A stretch of 64,000 nucleotides of DNA from Onthophagus taurus. Lineage: Eukaryota; Arthropoda; Insecta; Coleoptera; Scarabaeidae. The translations under genes and the position numbers were made by a program. Below the pieces are notes generated by a model. That model was not told where the DNA came from. It did not search any database and saw only the letters and a list, made by a program, of their open reading frames with translations. Below, piece by piece: positions 37,701 through 48,638 of the stretch (position 1 is the first letter of the stretch; each line of letters begins with the position of its first letter). The stretch is from assembly GCF_036711975.1 (NCBI RefSeq), contig NC_091966.1:39439501-39503500 (forward strand). The letters are read 5' to 3'.

Positions 37701-38439
37701 GACACTCGCTTATACTCCATACTACATCAGGAACGCAAATAGATAAAAATAATAGTTAAGAAAACGTTATGTGATATACCTACTAGAAGTAAGTCCAATT
37801 TGATAAAAAGAATTTGAAGGAAGATTCAGATATGGAAAGCATGAAATCCTCTTGTTTAATTGCGGATACTCTCGCTTCTAACTTGCTCAACTTGTTTGTA
37901 AGGTTGGATTAGTCGATATTTACGTTCAATTCGAACTGAACATTAAACAACACTCCTCACAAAATCTCTATTTACAGCGTTTTTAATTATATACAATGCT
38001 ATGAGGGATGTCCAGTTCCAACGGTACTTTACTTCAGATGCGTATATATACTGCATTATGTATATTGTCATTGTCTTAGGTTCAGTACAATATGTCACAC
38101 AATGTCAGTTCCGGTCGAAACATTCGCAAAAAACTATAATAAGTCATATGACGGAAACGAAGAGAAAGGCAAAACCGTACACCTCAAATCAGAGGAAGCA
38201 TAATTGAAAAGTTATTGTCCATCTGCCTTATTTTCCAGGCCTGGCACATTCTGATTTTTATTTGTTTCTGAGTTAATAATTCACGTTTTTACTTAGCGTA
38301 TACTTGATTTGTATAAATAAAGTAATCTCTCTGTAATTCACAAATGTATCTTAGTGACCGGATATCTCTCTCATATTACTGTAAAATTATCTAAACGATA
38401 AAAAATTTTGGAGTGAGTTCATAGAACTGTATCGAGAGT

Positions 38440-38635
38440 TGCTGGTTGTGGGATATTAAACAAAAAAAGATCTTCAAAACACTCATGCTCACTCATTCGT
38501 ATATAATGTCTATAATTGGAGCTAGTTGAGACAATAAACACATCTGGCTGAAAATCGTGGAGATTTCCTTTTACTCTTTTTAGTTAAACAAAAAACACCA
38601 TTGAATAGAGCTAGAGACAATTTAAGATTGCATAA
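38440..38635. repeat. Left copy of the direct repeat flanking the 165-bp satellite
   Basis: The segment with 'ttgtgggatattaaa', 'gatcttcaaaacactcatgc' and 'aacaaaaaacaccat' recurs in the same orientation at about 45440-45664, beyond the other end of the satellite. The right copy has about 30 bp extra near 45560. Confidence 0.8.
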
Positions 38636-38639
38636 TTTG

Positions 38640-39864
38640 TTCTAAGTTTTTCTGTATCATGCTCGGAATAACGCTTTTTCCATTAACAACTTGTGATTTT
38701 GCGAATTCTTCTAATTTTCATATTTTTCTTGACATTGATTCATTTGAGAGCAAAAGTGGTAGAGAGCAATGTGTTAAGGGTAAAATTTGCTACAACTTTT
38801 GTTCTAAAAGTTTTTCTGTATCATGCTCGGAATGTCGATTCTTTCCATTAACAACTTGTGAAACTGCGAATTCTTGTAATTTTCATATTTTCAAATTTTT
38901 TTCAACATTGATTCATTTGAGAGCAAAAGTGACAGAGACTAATGTGTTAAGGGTAAAATTTGCCACTACTTTTGTTCTAAAAGGTTTTCTGTATCATGCT
39001 CGGAATACCGATTTTTTCCATTAACAACTTGTGATACTGCGAATTCTTCTAATTTTCATATTTTCGAGCTTTTCTTAACTTTGTAGCATTTGAGAGCAAA
39101 ACTGATATAGAGCAATGTGTTATGGGTAAAATTTGCTACAACTTTTGTTCTAAAAGTTTTTCTATATCATGCTCGGAATATCGATTCTTTCCATTAACAA
39201 CTTGTGAAACTGCAAATTCTTCTAATTTTCATATTTTTCTCGACATTGATTCATTTGAGAGCAAAAGTGATACAGACTAATGTGTTAAGGGTAAAATTTG
39301 CCACAACTTTTGTTCTAAAAGCTTTTTTGTATCATGTTCGGAATACCGATTGTTTCCATTAACAACTTGTGAAACTGCGATTCTTGTAATTTTCATATTT
39401 TTCTCGACATTGATTCATTTGAGAGCAAAAGTGATAGAGACTAATGTGTTAAGGGTAAAATTTGCCACAACTTTTGTTCTAAAAGCTTTTTTGTATCATG
39501 TTCGGAATACCGATTGTTTCCATTAACAACTTGTGAAACTGCGAATTGTTGTAATTTTCATATTTTTCTCGACATTGATTCATTTGAGAGCAAAAGTGAT
39601 AGAGACTAATGTGTTAAGGGTAAAATTTGCCACAACTTTTGTTCTAAAAGCTTTCTGTATCATGTTCGGAATACCGATTTTTTCCACTAACAACTTGTGA
39701 AACAGCGAATTCTTGTAATTTTCATATTTTTCTCGACATTGATTCATTTGAGAGCAAAAGTGATACAGACTAATGTGTTATGGGTAAAATTTGCTACAAC
39801 TTTTGTTCTAAAAGTTTTTTTATATCATGCTCGGAATATCGATTCTTTCCATTAACAACTTGTG
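38640..39864. repeat. Satellite array, ~165-173-bp monomer, left part
   Basis: The marker 'ccattaacaacttgtg' recurs at 38681, 38846, 39019, 39192, 39357, 39521, 39685 and 39850, giving steps of 164-173 bp. Units also share 'catttgagagcaaaagtga' and 'gggtaaaatttgc.acaac'. The array is interrupted at 39865 by a BEL/Pao element. The 121-codon frame at 38659-39024 is a by-product of the repeat. Confidence 0.9.
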
Positions 39865-40330
39865 TGATTATTTATTTTTATCTGGTGGGCGCTGGTTAAC
39901 AACAAAATCTTGGTTTTACGTTTCCATAAACTTTATTATTAATTTCACTTAAACTATACATATAAATTGCGATTAGTTGTGGCGAGAGTTATATAGGGAG
40001 CCTTGCTCCGCGTAAATTGAAGGGGTACTGTTTCGGTGGGTGTTAAATCGAAGACTGAATAACTGATACGAGTTGAGCTCGCAGACTCCTTCTTTATTTT
40101 AGGTCATAACTAAAAACCCTTACCTAAACACCGAAATACCCCAACGCATTCCCACACTTAACTCCACCCAATAAATAATGCGATAAAAGACTCTAATATT
40201 GCGACTCGAGACACTTCAAATCTAGACTAAACAAATGAGGCGATACAAATAAATCCAATATAAATGAACTAATATAATATAAACCTATCAAATCTAATAT
40301 AAATTAACCAATATAATATAAAATCTAACA
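39865..40330 (-). repeat. BEL/Pao LTR (3' LTR of the element)
   Basis: 466 bp. By eye it matches the copy at 43936-44401 at every base. In element orientation it starts TGTTAG and ends AATCA, the expected TG...CA. A G-rich polypurine tract ('aaggcggggagta' on the minus strand) lies right inside at 40331-40345. Confidence 0.93.
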
Positions 40331-40431
40331 TACTCCCCGCCTTGAAAGAACTACCTTTCAACAAATAAAAACACAAATTAACAATAATGACTCAACATCA
40401 AAATGTATGAAAAAAAATCGAAAAATTAAAT

Positions 40432-43400
40432 TTACACTACTGAGTGATTAATCGCGCACACACAATTCACGTAATCACAAGCAATCACATTAATGAAACC
40501 CAAGACTGCTATTCCATTGGTAGTGGACACAGTCTGACCGTGGCCCCTTTGATGATCCCATTTTGTGTGCGTGACCACTCGTGCGACTCCATCCTTATCG
40601 CAGTGCAATTCTATAATTCGGCCTGTAAGCCACTTTAAGGCAGGCAAATTGCCTTTCTTCATTGACACCAATCGGCCCAACCTTAAGTTAGCGTCACCCG
40701 TAAACCAGTCGTAGTACCTCTGCAGCTCAGACAAATATGCTTTGGACCACCTGGTCCAAAAATGTTGTTGAATCTGCTGGACGCGATGGAACTGCGATAA
40801 GCGGTCTTCATTGTTGCGACTCAAACCCGGATCTGGTGGGAAAGTAAGTTTCCCACCAATTAGAAAATGTGCCGGGGTTGATAGAGTCGTATCGTTGGGA
40901 TCGGTGGATAATGGGGTTAATGGCCGGGAATTAAGGATGGCCTCAATCTGAACAGATAATGTATAAAAATTTTCGTACGTAAACGAGGCATTGCCGGTAA
41001 CCCGACGTAAATGAAATTTTACTGACTTAACACCGCCTTCCCATAATCCACCAAGGTGTGGCAAGTTAGGGGGAGTATTCAACCAACTATTAGAAGCGTT
41101 TTCAATCGGTGTTTTGAGTTCGCTAGAGTTATCAATCAAGAACAGACTTAGCTCCTGTAATTCGCGATTACCACCCACGAACTTAGTTCCGCTATCAGAG
41201 AACATTCGATTCGGTTTCCCGCGCCTAGCTGAAAGTCGCCGAAGAGCAGCAATAAAACACTCTTTACTAAGTTCGGTTGGATTGATTAAACAGGCACGGT
41301 ACATTTTTTGCATATCCGCGGTAGCTACGTGCTCGTATTCCCGAAACCGTTTCAAGGCACTGAACAAGTCAGGCTGTAATATAGGTCCCACAATCTGACA
41401 ATTATTAAGTGAATATCCCATTGACGTGGGACATGATGCATCGAAAACGACCCTTGTGATGGCACTATTTTCATTTAACACGCCGTGTGAAATGTAATAA
41501 CCCTCGCGTGTATCAACAATCTTTCTTAATTGACCCAACTCCAAATACTCTCGCATAAATGTATGATATTGCTCACCGAATTCACGATTTCGTTTGCATT
41601 TCCGCTCGATACCCATCAAACTATTTTCCGCGGTTTTATGCGATTCGCCCAACCAATCTAAACCTTTCTTTAGCGGTGTCGAAACAATGAATCGTCCGTC
41701 TTCTGCACGTTTAGTGGTTTTATAAAAATGATTTTTGCAAAATGTTTCATTTTTCGATGAGTGAACTAACCCTTCAAACTCCTCGACTTCCCGAAACCGC
41801 GCCAACTGCTTACTTATTACGGAATTGTCATCCTTATAAATTAAATTGCACCGCACCGAATGTGCCGCGCTCGCTTGTATCGGCCCCGAAACGATCCACC
41901 CCAAACGGGTGTTTTGCATGATAGGCCCTTTTGCAAGTTTGATTTGCCCAACGCATAACAAATTCCAAAAATAATCAGCTCCGACCAGCATATCTATCTT
42001 ATCGGGTTTATTGAACAATGGATCCGCCAAGCGAATGTGTGTAGGTATTTTTAAAGTGTTAGCGTTTATTTCAAAATTGGGTAAATCATTCGCGATTGTT
42101 GCTATAACCAAGCAATTAACCTTAAGTGAAAAATCCGTGCAGTGTGAATGTATTCGCAATGAACAAGTACTCGTTATTGTTGACTGTGTTTGATTTATTG
42201 TTGCTACATTAACGTTTGTTGCTGTTCTAGCCAACCTTAACCGCTTGCAAGCTTCTACCGAAAGAAAACTACTTTGACTGCCCGGATCCAAGAGTGCGCG
42301 TAATGAATGTTTTTTGTTATGTCTATCGAATGCGTGAACGGTTACGGTGGAGAGTAAGATGTTTGAATGATTTGCATGCTGTGCGAAATTTAGACTGTGT
42401 GCTTGGGTGGATGTCGTTGGTTGTGGTGGTGAATCTGAGCGATCGTGCGTCAAATGAAGTAAGGTATGATGACGAGAATTGCACCGTTTACAAGAGCTCG
42501 AACGGCATTGTTTAACAAAATGTCCCGACCGTAGACAATTCATACACACCTTTAATTGTTTGACCCGGTCTATACGGCCCCGAACCGTAAGTTTATTGAA
42601 ATTTGAACATTCCTGTATGTAATGTTCTCCATTGCAGTTTACACAACGCTTAACACCCGAATTAGCAACCAAAAACGTTTTTGATTTCGGTTTTGATTTC
42701 GGTTTTGATTTATCGATTATCCGCTTACCCGAACCGTTTTCCAAAGTTTCCAATAAATCAGCGCGTTCTTTCAAAAACCCTAACAAATTTTCTAAATTCG
42801 CTTTGTTTAAACCGGACTTTTTCCTTTCCCACTCCCGATTGGAATCAGCGTCCAATTTCGACACGGCTAAATAAATAAGTAGCGTGTCCCAATTATCCGT
42901 AGGTTCATTTAATGCAGCTAACGCGCGCAGATGTTTACGAAAGTCGTCAATAAAACTTCGAATCGGCTGTGGATTATCACCCGAAACCCCTTCAATTTCG
43001 AACAATGCCTTAACGTGATTATGAATTAATATCCGCGGGTTATCATAACGCTCGCGAATCAACCCCCAAGCGACTTCATAGTTAGAATTTGTCAATTCTA
43101 AGCTTTCGATAACCTGACGAGCATTACCGGTCAGTGCCGACAGTAAGTAATGAAATTTTTGAATGTCGTTGATCATTGGGTTGTTATGAATTAATGATTC
43201 GAAAATGTCTCTAAACCCTAGCCATGCGTCGTAACCACCGTCAAACTTTGGTAAATCTATAACCGGTAGCTTTACATGTTGATCCGGGGAAGGTCCTAAA
43301 ATGAACGACGAATCGGCGCATATATTTCTATTTGTCAAAATTCGCTTAGCTTTAGCCGTATTTGCGTAAAAACTCGCCTCGAATGTCTCCCTCTCCGCGT

Positions 43401-43644
43401 TTTGTGACTCGCCATCAACGCTTAACAAATCTATTTCACCCTGAATTTCCTCGAACTCATCGATAAGATTAATTGCCCGATTGTATCTTTGTTCTAACTC
43501 TAACGAAAGTTCCTGATTAATACCGCTTTCTCTGATATTTGATTCAAATTTTATTACAAATTTCGCAAAATTCGTGAGTTTGCCCTTGACAATACCTCGT
43601 TTTTTAGTTAAATTTTCTGACTGACTCATGATCGCGATTGACAA
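40432..43644 (-). CDS. BEL/Pao Gag-Pol polyprotein, in-frame deleted, 1070 aa
   Basis: The frame opens at 43644 and runs uninterrupted to 40432. Order of parts: a Gag-like N-terminal half; CCHC-type zinc knuckles from about residue 334 (CVNCNGEHYIQEC, then CMNCLRSGHFVKQC); a retroviral-type aspartic protease with DPGS at about 453; the start of the reverse transcriptase to motif A (VATADMQKMY, Asp near 777); then, directly, the later part of the integrase core (MFSDSGTKFVGG with the second Asp, and LGGLWEGGVKSVK with the Glu) and a BEL-type C-terminus. Missing are the rest of the RT with its YxDD motif, RNase H, the integrase zinc finger and the first integrase Asp. The join lies near 41270-41280 (residues 787-790) and keeps the frame. 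The product cannot reverse transcribe; Gag and protease may still be made. Confidence 0.9.
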   Translation of the reverse strand: MSIAIMSQSENLTKKRGIVKGKLTNFAKFVIKFESNIRESGINQELSLELEQRYNRAINLIDEFEEIQGEIDLLSVDGESQNAERETFEASFYANTAKAKRILTNRNICADSSFILGPSPDQHVKLPVIDLPKFDGGYDAWLGFRDIFESLIHNNPMINDIQKFHYLLSALTGNARQVIESLELTNSNYEVAWGLIRERYDNPRILIHNHVKALFEIEGVSGDNPQPIRSFIDDFRKHLRALAALNEPTDNWDTLLIYLAVSKLDADSNREWERKKSGLNKANLENLLGFLKERADLLETLENGSGKRIIDKSKPKSKPKSKTFLVANSGVKRCVNCNGEHYIQECSNFNKLTVRGRIDRVKQLKVCMNCLRSGHFVKQCRSSSCKRCNSRHHTLLHLTHDRSDSPPQPTTSTQAHSLNFAQHANHSNILLSTVTVHAFDRHNKKHSLRALLDPGSQSSFLSVEACKRLRLARTATNVNVATINQTQSTITSTCSLRIHSHCTDFSLKVNCLVIATIANDLPNFEINANTLKIPTHIRLADPLFNKPDKIDMLVGADYFWNLLCVGQIKLAKGPIMQNTRLGWIVSGPIQASAAHSVRCNLIYKDDNSVISKQLARFREVEEFEGLVHSSKNETFCKNHFYKTTKRAEDGRFIVSTPLKKGLDWLGESHKTAENSLMGIERKCKRNREFGEQYHTFMREYLELGQLRKIVDTREGYYISHGVLNENSAITRVVFDASCPTSMGYSLNNCQIVGPILQPDLFSALKRFREYEHVATADMQKMYRACLINPTELSKECFIAALRRLSARRGKPNRMFSDSGTKFVGGNRELQELSLFLIDNSSELKTPIENASNSWLNTPPNLPHLGGLWEGGVKSVKFHLRRVTGNASFTYENFYTLSVQIEAILNSRPLTPLSTDPNDTTLSTPAHFLIGGKLTFPPDPGLSRNNEDRLSQFHRVQQIQQHFWTRWSKAYLSELQRYYDWFTGDANLRLGRLVSMKKGNLPALKWLTGRIIELHCDKDGVARVVTHTKWDHQRGHGQTVSTTNGIAVLGFINVIACDYVNCVCAINHSVV

Positions 43645-43935
43645 GTTTCAGATTGAGAACGATAAAGGAGAAAGCAAAGGGACTTACGGTACTTGTTTCA
43701 ATGGCGTTGGTCGCTTCCAGTACGTGATGGACGAATTTCTTCTATCTCGAATTTGTTGAGAGTTGCATGAAGTAGAAATTCGGTCTTCGAACACTCCTGG
43801 CGAATGTTCTCCAAAAAGCTGCGTAACTGGCGGGCCAACGTTGTCGAATTTAATTTAATTTTACACGCCGCATCAAGGAACCGAAGACACTTAAATCTTC
43901 TTATATTTTCCCTATCCGGCTCGAAGGACCATTTA

Positions 43936-44401
43936 TGATTATTTATTTTTATCTGGTGGGCGCTGGTTAACAACAAAATCTTGGTTTTACGTTTCCATAA
44001 ACTTTATTATTAATTTCACTTAAACTATACATATAAATTGCGATTAGTTGTGGCGAGAGTTATATAGGGAGCCTTGCTCCGCGTAAATTGAAGGGGTACT
44101 GTTTCGGTGGGTGTTAAATCGAAGACTGAATAACTGATACGAGTTGAGCTCGCAGACTCCTTCTTTATTTTAGGTCATAACTAAAAACCCTTACCTAAAC
44201 ACCGAAATACCCCAACGCATTCCCACACTTAACTCCACCCAATAAATAATGCGATAAAAGACTCTAATATTGCGACTCGAGACACTTCAAATCTAGACTA
44301 AACAAATGAGGCGATACAAATAAATCCAATATAAATGAACTAATATAATATAAACCTATCAAATCTAATATAAATTAACCAATATAATATAAAATCTAAC
44401 A
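43936..44401 (-). repeat. BEL/Pao LTR (5' LTR of the element)
   Basis: 466-bp match of the LTR at 39865-40330. It would carry the promoter for the minus-strand gag-pol frame. The primer-binding-type sequence follows at 43931-43915. Confidence 0.93.
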
Positions 44402-45440
44402 ACTTGTGAAACTGCGAATTCTTGTAATTTTCATATTTTTCTCGCCATTGATTCATTTGAGAGCAAAAGTGATAGAGACTAATGTGTTAAGGGTAAAATT
44501 TGCCACAACTTTTGTTCTAAAAGCTTTTCTGTATCATGTTCGGAATACCGATTTTTTCCATTAACAACTTGTGAAACTGCGAATTCTTATAATTTTCATA
44601 TTTTTCTCTCGATTTTTCTCGACATTGATTCATTTGAGAGCAAAAGTGATAGAGACTAATGTGTTAAGGGTAAAATTTGCTACAACTTTTATTCTAAAAG
44701 TTTTTCTGTATCATGTTCGGAATACCGATTTTTTCCATTAAAAACTTGTGATACTGCGAATTCTTCTAATTTTCATGTTTTCGAGCTTTTCTTGACATTG
44801 TAGCATTTGAGAGCAAAAGTGATATTGAACAATGTGTTAAGGCTAAAATTTGCTACAACTTTTGTTCTAAAAGTCTTTCTGTATCATGTTCGGAATACCG
44901 ATTTTTTCCATTAACAACTTGTGAAACTGCGAATTCTTCTAATTTTCATATTTTTGAGCTTTTCTTGATATTGTAGCATTTGAGAGCAAAAGTGATATAG
45001 AGCAATGTGTTAAGGGTAAAATTTACTACAACTTTTGTTCTAAAAGTTTTTCTGTATCATGCTCGGAATAGCCAATTTATTCTATTAACAACTTGTGAAA
45101 CTGCGACTTCTTCTAATTTTCATATTTTTGAATTTTTCTTGACAGTGATGGATTTGAGAGCAAATGCGATATGGAGCAATGTGTTAAGGGTAAAATTTAC
45201 TTCAACTTTTGTTCTAAAAGTTTTTCTGTATCATGCTCGGAATACCGCTTTTACCCATTAACAATTTGTGAAACTGTGAATTCTTCTAATTTTCATATTT
45301 TCGAGTTTTTCTCCACATTGTAGCATTTGAGAACAAAAGTGATAGGGAGTAATGTGTTAAGGGTAAAATTTGCTACAACTTTTGTTCTAAAAGTTTTTCT
45401 GTATCATACTCGGAATTCCGATTTTTCCATTAACAAGAAT
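44402..45440. repeat. Satellite array, ~165-177-bp monomer, right part
   Basis: This continues the array from 39864 after the BEL/Pao insertion. Markers 'ttaacaacttgtg' or variants lie at 44559, 44736, 44909, 45082, 45256 and 45428, so steps here are mostly 172-177 bp, slightly longer than on the left. The short frames in this region are repeat by-products. Confidence 0.9.
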
Positions 45441-45665
45441 AGCGTTCGTTGTGGGATATTAAAGAAAAAAAGATCTTCAAAACACTCATGCTCACTCATT
45501 GGTATATAGTGTCTATAATTGAAGCTAGTTGACACAATAAGCACATGTGGCTGAAAGTATTTCGTTCAAACAGTCACTTCTTGGCCCAAACTCGCGCAGA
45601 TTTCCTTTTATTCTTTTTAATTAAACAAAAAACACCATCGAATAAAGCTAGAGACAATTAGAGAT
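45440..45665. repeat. Right copy of the direct repeat flanking the 165-bp satellite
   Basis: The same sequence and orientation as 38440-38635, with an insertion near 45560. Both copies directly abut the satellite, so they may be the ends of a larger mobile or amplified unit. Confidence 0.8.
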
Positions 45666-46160
45666 TGCACCAACAAGATGGATGTGAAGTTCGATAATGT
45701 ATGCCAGTTACAGGTTGGCCAACATATTCGACAGCGGGACTTAAGACGAAGAATCTGCTTACAATACCGGAAATTGAGGTGTATAAAAGCTGTAATTAAA
45801 TAAGATGATACTAGCTTGTCCATGATGGTCCAAAGTTTGGATATAGATTCCTTACCCCAAATTTGTTAGCTCAGGAGACTCATAAACATGATAAAGGCTA
45901 TAAAAAAAATTCGGCTACCCATTTTTGTGGAGAACTGTCTTTGACGCACACATTTTTATTTACAAAAAGCGACGCCAAAGATTTCAAACACGATCCTTTC
46001 AACGAAATAAATACGTTTTGGCTCACAACTCAAATAAAAATTAGAAAAATGTTGTTTTTCTGTGAAAAAATCAAAATAAAAATCATGATTTATGAACGAA
46101 AAAAAAAAATTCAAGTAATTTAAAACTTTTTCAAACAACTCCAAGAAATTTCAAAGGATG
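45666..46160. other. No recognised feature
   Basis: AT-rich sequence with overlapping short frames (for example 45863-46123) of low complexity. It lies beyond the 3' end of the small minus-strand gene that ends near 46164. Confidence 0.35.
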
Positions 46161-46163
46161 AAT

Positions 46164-46767
46164 TTAGAAATCGAACCATCCAAAGATTTTTTTTCTTTTA
46201 TTTGAGGCCAAAGACTGCCTGCTGGCTCTCAGCTGAGAATAAAGAAACTTGTATTCGTCCCGTTTCGCTCTAAACAATCTTCCTTCTTCGTTCAAACCGT
46301 CATCGATCCAAATCATAGTTGAGAACAAAGAAAAATGTGTCTAAAAAGTAATTTTAACTATTAATTTTATGCACGTTTGATGAGTATAAATCAAATTATT
46401 TATTTAACCGAAAAAAATCACCCAATTCCTTATTGGAATACTAACTATATTACCGGAATAAAAAAAAGTTTGGCAATCAGCTGATGCCTCAATTAATCTA
46501 AATTCATTTCATCGCTTATTTGAAACTAAATAAATTAAATTTTTTTTTCTTACCTGTTTTTCTTATGGGAAAGTCTGGAATTCTTAGACCCAGACCAACA
46601 CACTTTCCAGATGTCCAAAACACGCGATACTTGTTGCCCGGTCTTCGACACACTGAACACTGAGCTCCTCTCATATTTTCAACCCTATTTTCCTGGTGAA
46701 TCCATCGTCCCTGCGCACTAACCCTATTCAAAACGTTCAAATCACCTGGATGAACCATTTTTTTCAA
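46164..46767 (-). CDS. Unrecognised small spliced gene (CxxC-containing)
   Basis: Exon 1 (46767-46554, 71 codons plus one base) starts MKKMVHPGDLNVLNR and contains CSVCRRPGNKYRVFW and a second Cys before a consensus donor (aaacag|GTAAG). A second open block at about 46340-46164 follows a ttttag acceptor and reads MIWIDDGLNEEGRLFRAKRD with a basic end FGWFDF and a stop. Composition and splice signals look genuine. The exon 1 donor is phase 1, while the open frame of the second block needs phase 0. So either another splice site is used, a short exon is missed, or a base error or frameshift is present. It is head-to-head with ADCK1, 178 bp between start codons. I do not recognise the family and propose no function. 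Confidence 0.45.
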
Positions 46768-46945
46768 AAACTTTCCAAATATTTTTACTTGGATTAATCA
46801 TTTTTATCTCAACACTCATTTTAACTTTTAATCAGCTGACAAGCGAAACCGAAATGTCCAAAATAAATAAAAATTAAGGTTATGTTATCCAAGATACATA
46901 ACCTTCATGATTTATCGATGACATAACCTATACAAAATTACAAAA
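46768..46945. promoter_or_regulatory. Short shared promoter region, small gene / ADCK1
   Basis: Only 178 bp separate the two divergent start codons. The region contains 'aatcagctgac' and paired 'aaggttatgttatc' / 'gatacataacctt' words that form an imperfect inverted repeat (46878-46906). Such compact head-to-head starts suggest one bidirectional promoter; no TATA box is evident. Confidence 0.4.
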
Positions 46946-48597
46946 ATGAATATATTAAAAAAAAATTTTATAAAAACAAATTTATTTAATATTTTTCATA
47001 AAAAAAACGTGTTTATAAGAAACGGTGGATTAATTTTGGGCGGACTTTTAACTTTTCATACGGTAAAAGAAGATCCTTATGTCACTTATATAGGGGCCGG
47101 AGTGAGATTTTTAAGATCGCTAATAACGGGAATGGAAATATCCTTTGATTATTATATATCCATGGTGGGGTTAAACGAGGAATCTCCCAATTACAAACCA
47201 ATGATGAGTCGTATTCATTCGAGGGCTGCCAAAAGGATTTTAGATGCTTGTCTTGTAAACGGAGGAACTTACATTAAATTAGGACAAGGTTTAGTGTCTT
47301 TAAGCCACATCTTACCTGAAGAATACATCAGTATTTTAACTCAACTTCAAGACCGATGTTTAGAGAGGGGAGCTGACGAAATGATTGAGTTATTTGTTGA
47401 AGATTTTGGGAAAGAACCACAAGAATTGTTCATGAAAGTAGATATGGTGCCTATCGCAGCTGCTAGTTTGGCGCAGGTTTTTTATGGTATAACGGTAGAT
47501 GGGAAAGAAGTAGCTATAAAAGTTCAATATAATGATTTACAAAAGAGATTTGTTTCTGACATAGCTACAATAGACTTTTTATTAAAGATAATTGGGTTTA
47601 TGCATCCCACATTTAATTTTGGTTGGGTCCTTGATGATTTAAGAGAAAGTCTTAGGTATGAATTAGACTTTATTAATGAAGGTAAAAACGCGGAACGATG
47701 TGCTAAAGACTTAGAGACATTTAATTACATTTATGTACCAAAAGTACATTGGGATTTAACAAGAAAAGTAAGTTTATTTTTGTGTACAATTTATTTATTA
47801 ATAATTTAACTCATTAAGAGAGTTTTAGTTACTGAGTTTGTCCATGGTTACAAAATAAATGATATTGATTCCCTTAAAAGCCAAAACATTTCATTAAAAG
47901 ACATTGATGCTAAACTCCTAGAAGCATTTGGTCATCAAATTTTCCAAGTAGGATTTGTCCATGCAGATCCCCACCCTGGAAATGGTAAGACTTTTTTATA
48001 ATCACAATAAATAGCATTAAAATTTATCAAGTACACGAAAGTGTTAATTAGAAAAGTGAATGGAAAGCCGCAAATCGTTTTGTTGGATCACGGATTGTAT
48101 GAAAATTTAGATGAATCAACTCGAACGTCTTTAAGTTACATGTGGAAGGCGATCGTTTTCAGAAATATTGGGCAGATGAAAAAATACGCTTCAGAATTAC
48201 AAGTTGAGGATCCAGAAACTCTTGCTGAAATCCTCACGCAGAGACCGTTTAGGGGATTTTCGATGGGAATGAAAATGAGTTCTGCTGAAATGGATTATAT
48301 GACGAAAAAGGCACAGCTGCGGTTTGATAAGATTATGAAAGTTTTGAGAGATATGCCAAGACCTTTATTATTGGTTGTCAGGTAAAATATATTTAAATTC
48401 AAGGATAAATTTAAACTTCTTTTTAATATAGAAATTTAAATACAATAAGAAGTATTGTTCATGATCATGGAGAACTTGTAGACCGGTACGCGATTTTGGC
48501 ACGATGTGCGACAAAAACAAGTTTTCGACGTACTGGAGTTTTGACGAAATATTTTATTGTGCCTTTAAAGATGTGGCTGGAATTTAAAATATTGTAA
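46946..48597 (+). CDS. ADCK1: ADCK1-type atypical mitochondrial kinase (aarF/UbiB family)
   Basis: Exons 46946-47767, 47819-47984, 48042-48381 and 48432-48597 join in phase to 497 residues (human ADCK1 is about 530). All introns are GT-AG and about 50-57 bp. UbiB-family marks: KxGQ motif YIKLGQ at 110-114; Ala-rich loop AAASLAQV at 171-178 in place of the glycine loop; ATP-site Lys in EVAIKVQY (Lys192); catalytic-loop type [11 protein letters not shown] (Asp324, Asn329); metal-binding DHG in VLLDHGLY (Asp345). A basic, weakly hydrophobic N-terminus fits mitochondrial import. Family members act at the mitochondrial inner membrane in lipid or coenzyme Q homeostasis and cristae organisation; the exact substrate of ADCK1 is not fixed. 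The in-frame TAA at 48595 overlaps a perfect donor (att|GTAAGTA), so a longer C-terminus from an unseen exon is possible. Confidence 0.93.
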
Positions 48598-48638
48598 GTA
48601 TTCTTTTTAATAATTGTACACATTAGATTTATATTGTA

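Larger units (their letters stand above)
39865..44401 (-). mobile_element. BEL/Pao LTR retrotransposon, internally deleted
   Basis: 4537 bp between outer LTR ends, minus-strand orientation. It has two matching 466-bp LTRs, a primer-binding-type sequence 'tggtccttcgagccgga' just inside the 5' LTR (43915-43931), a polypurine tract before the 3' LTR, and one long gag-pol frame. The satellite word acttgtg is found on both sides (39858-39864 and 44402-44408), a 7-bp apparent target duplication; BEL/Pao elements usually make 4-6 bp, so part of it may be chance. Matching LTRs imply a recent insertion. Autonomous members of this clade are usually 6-7 kb; the shortfall is the pol deletion. Confidence 0.93.

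Noticed and set aside
40444..42878. Plus-strand frames within the BEL/Pao element
   Set aside because: They are all antisense shadows of the gag-pol frame.
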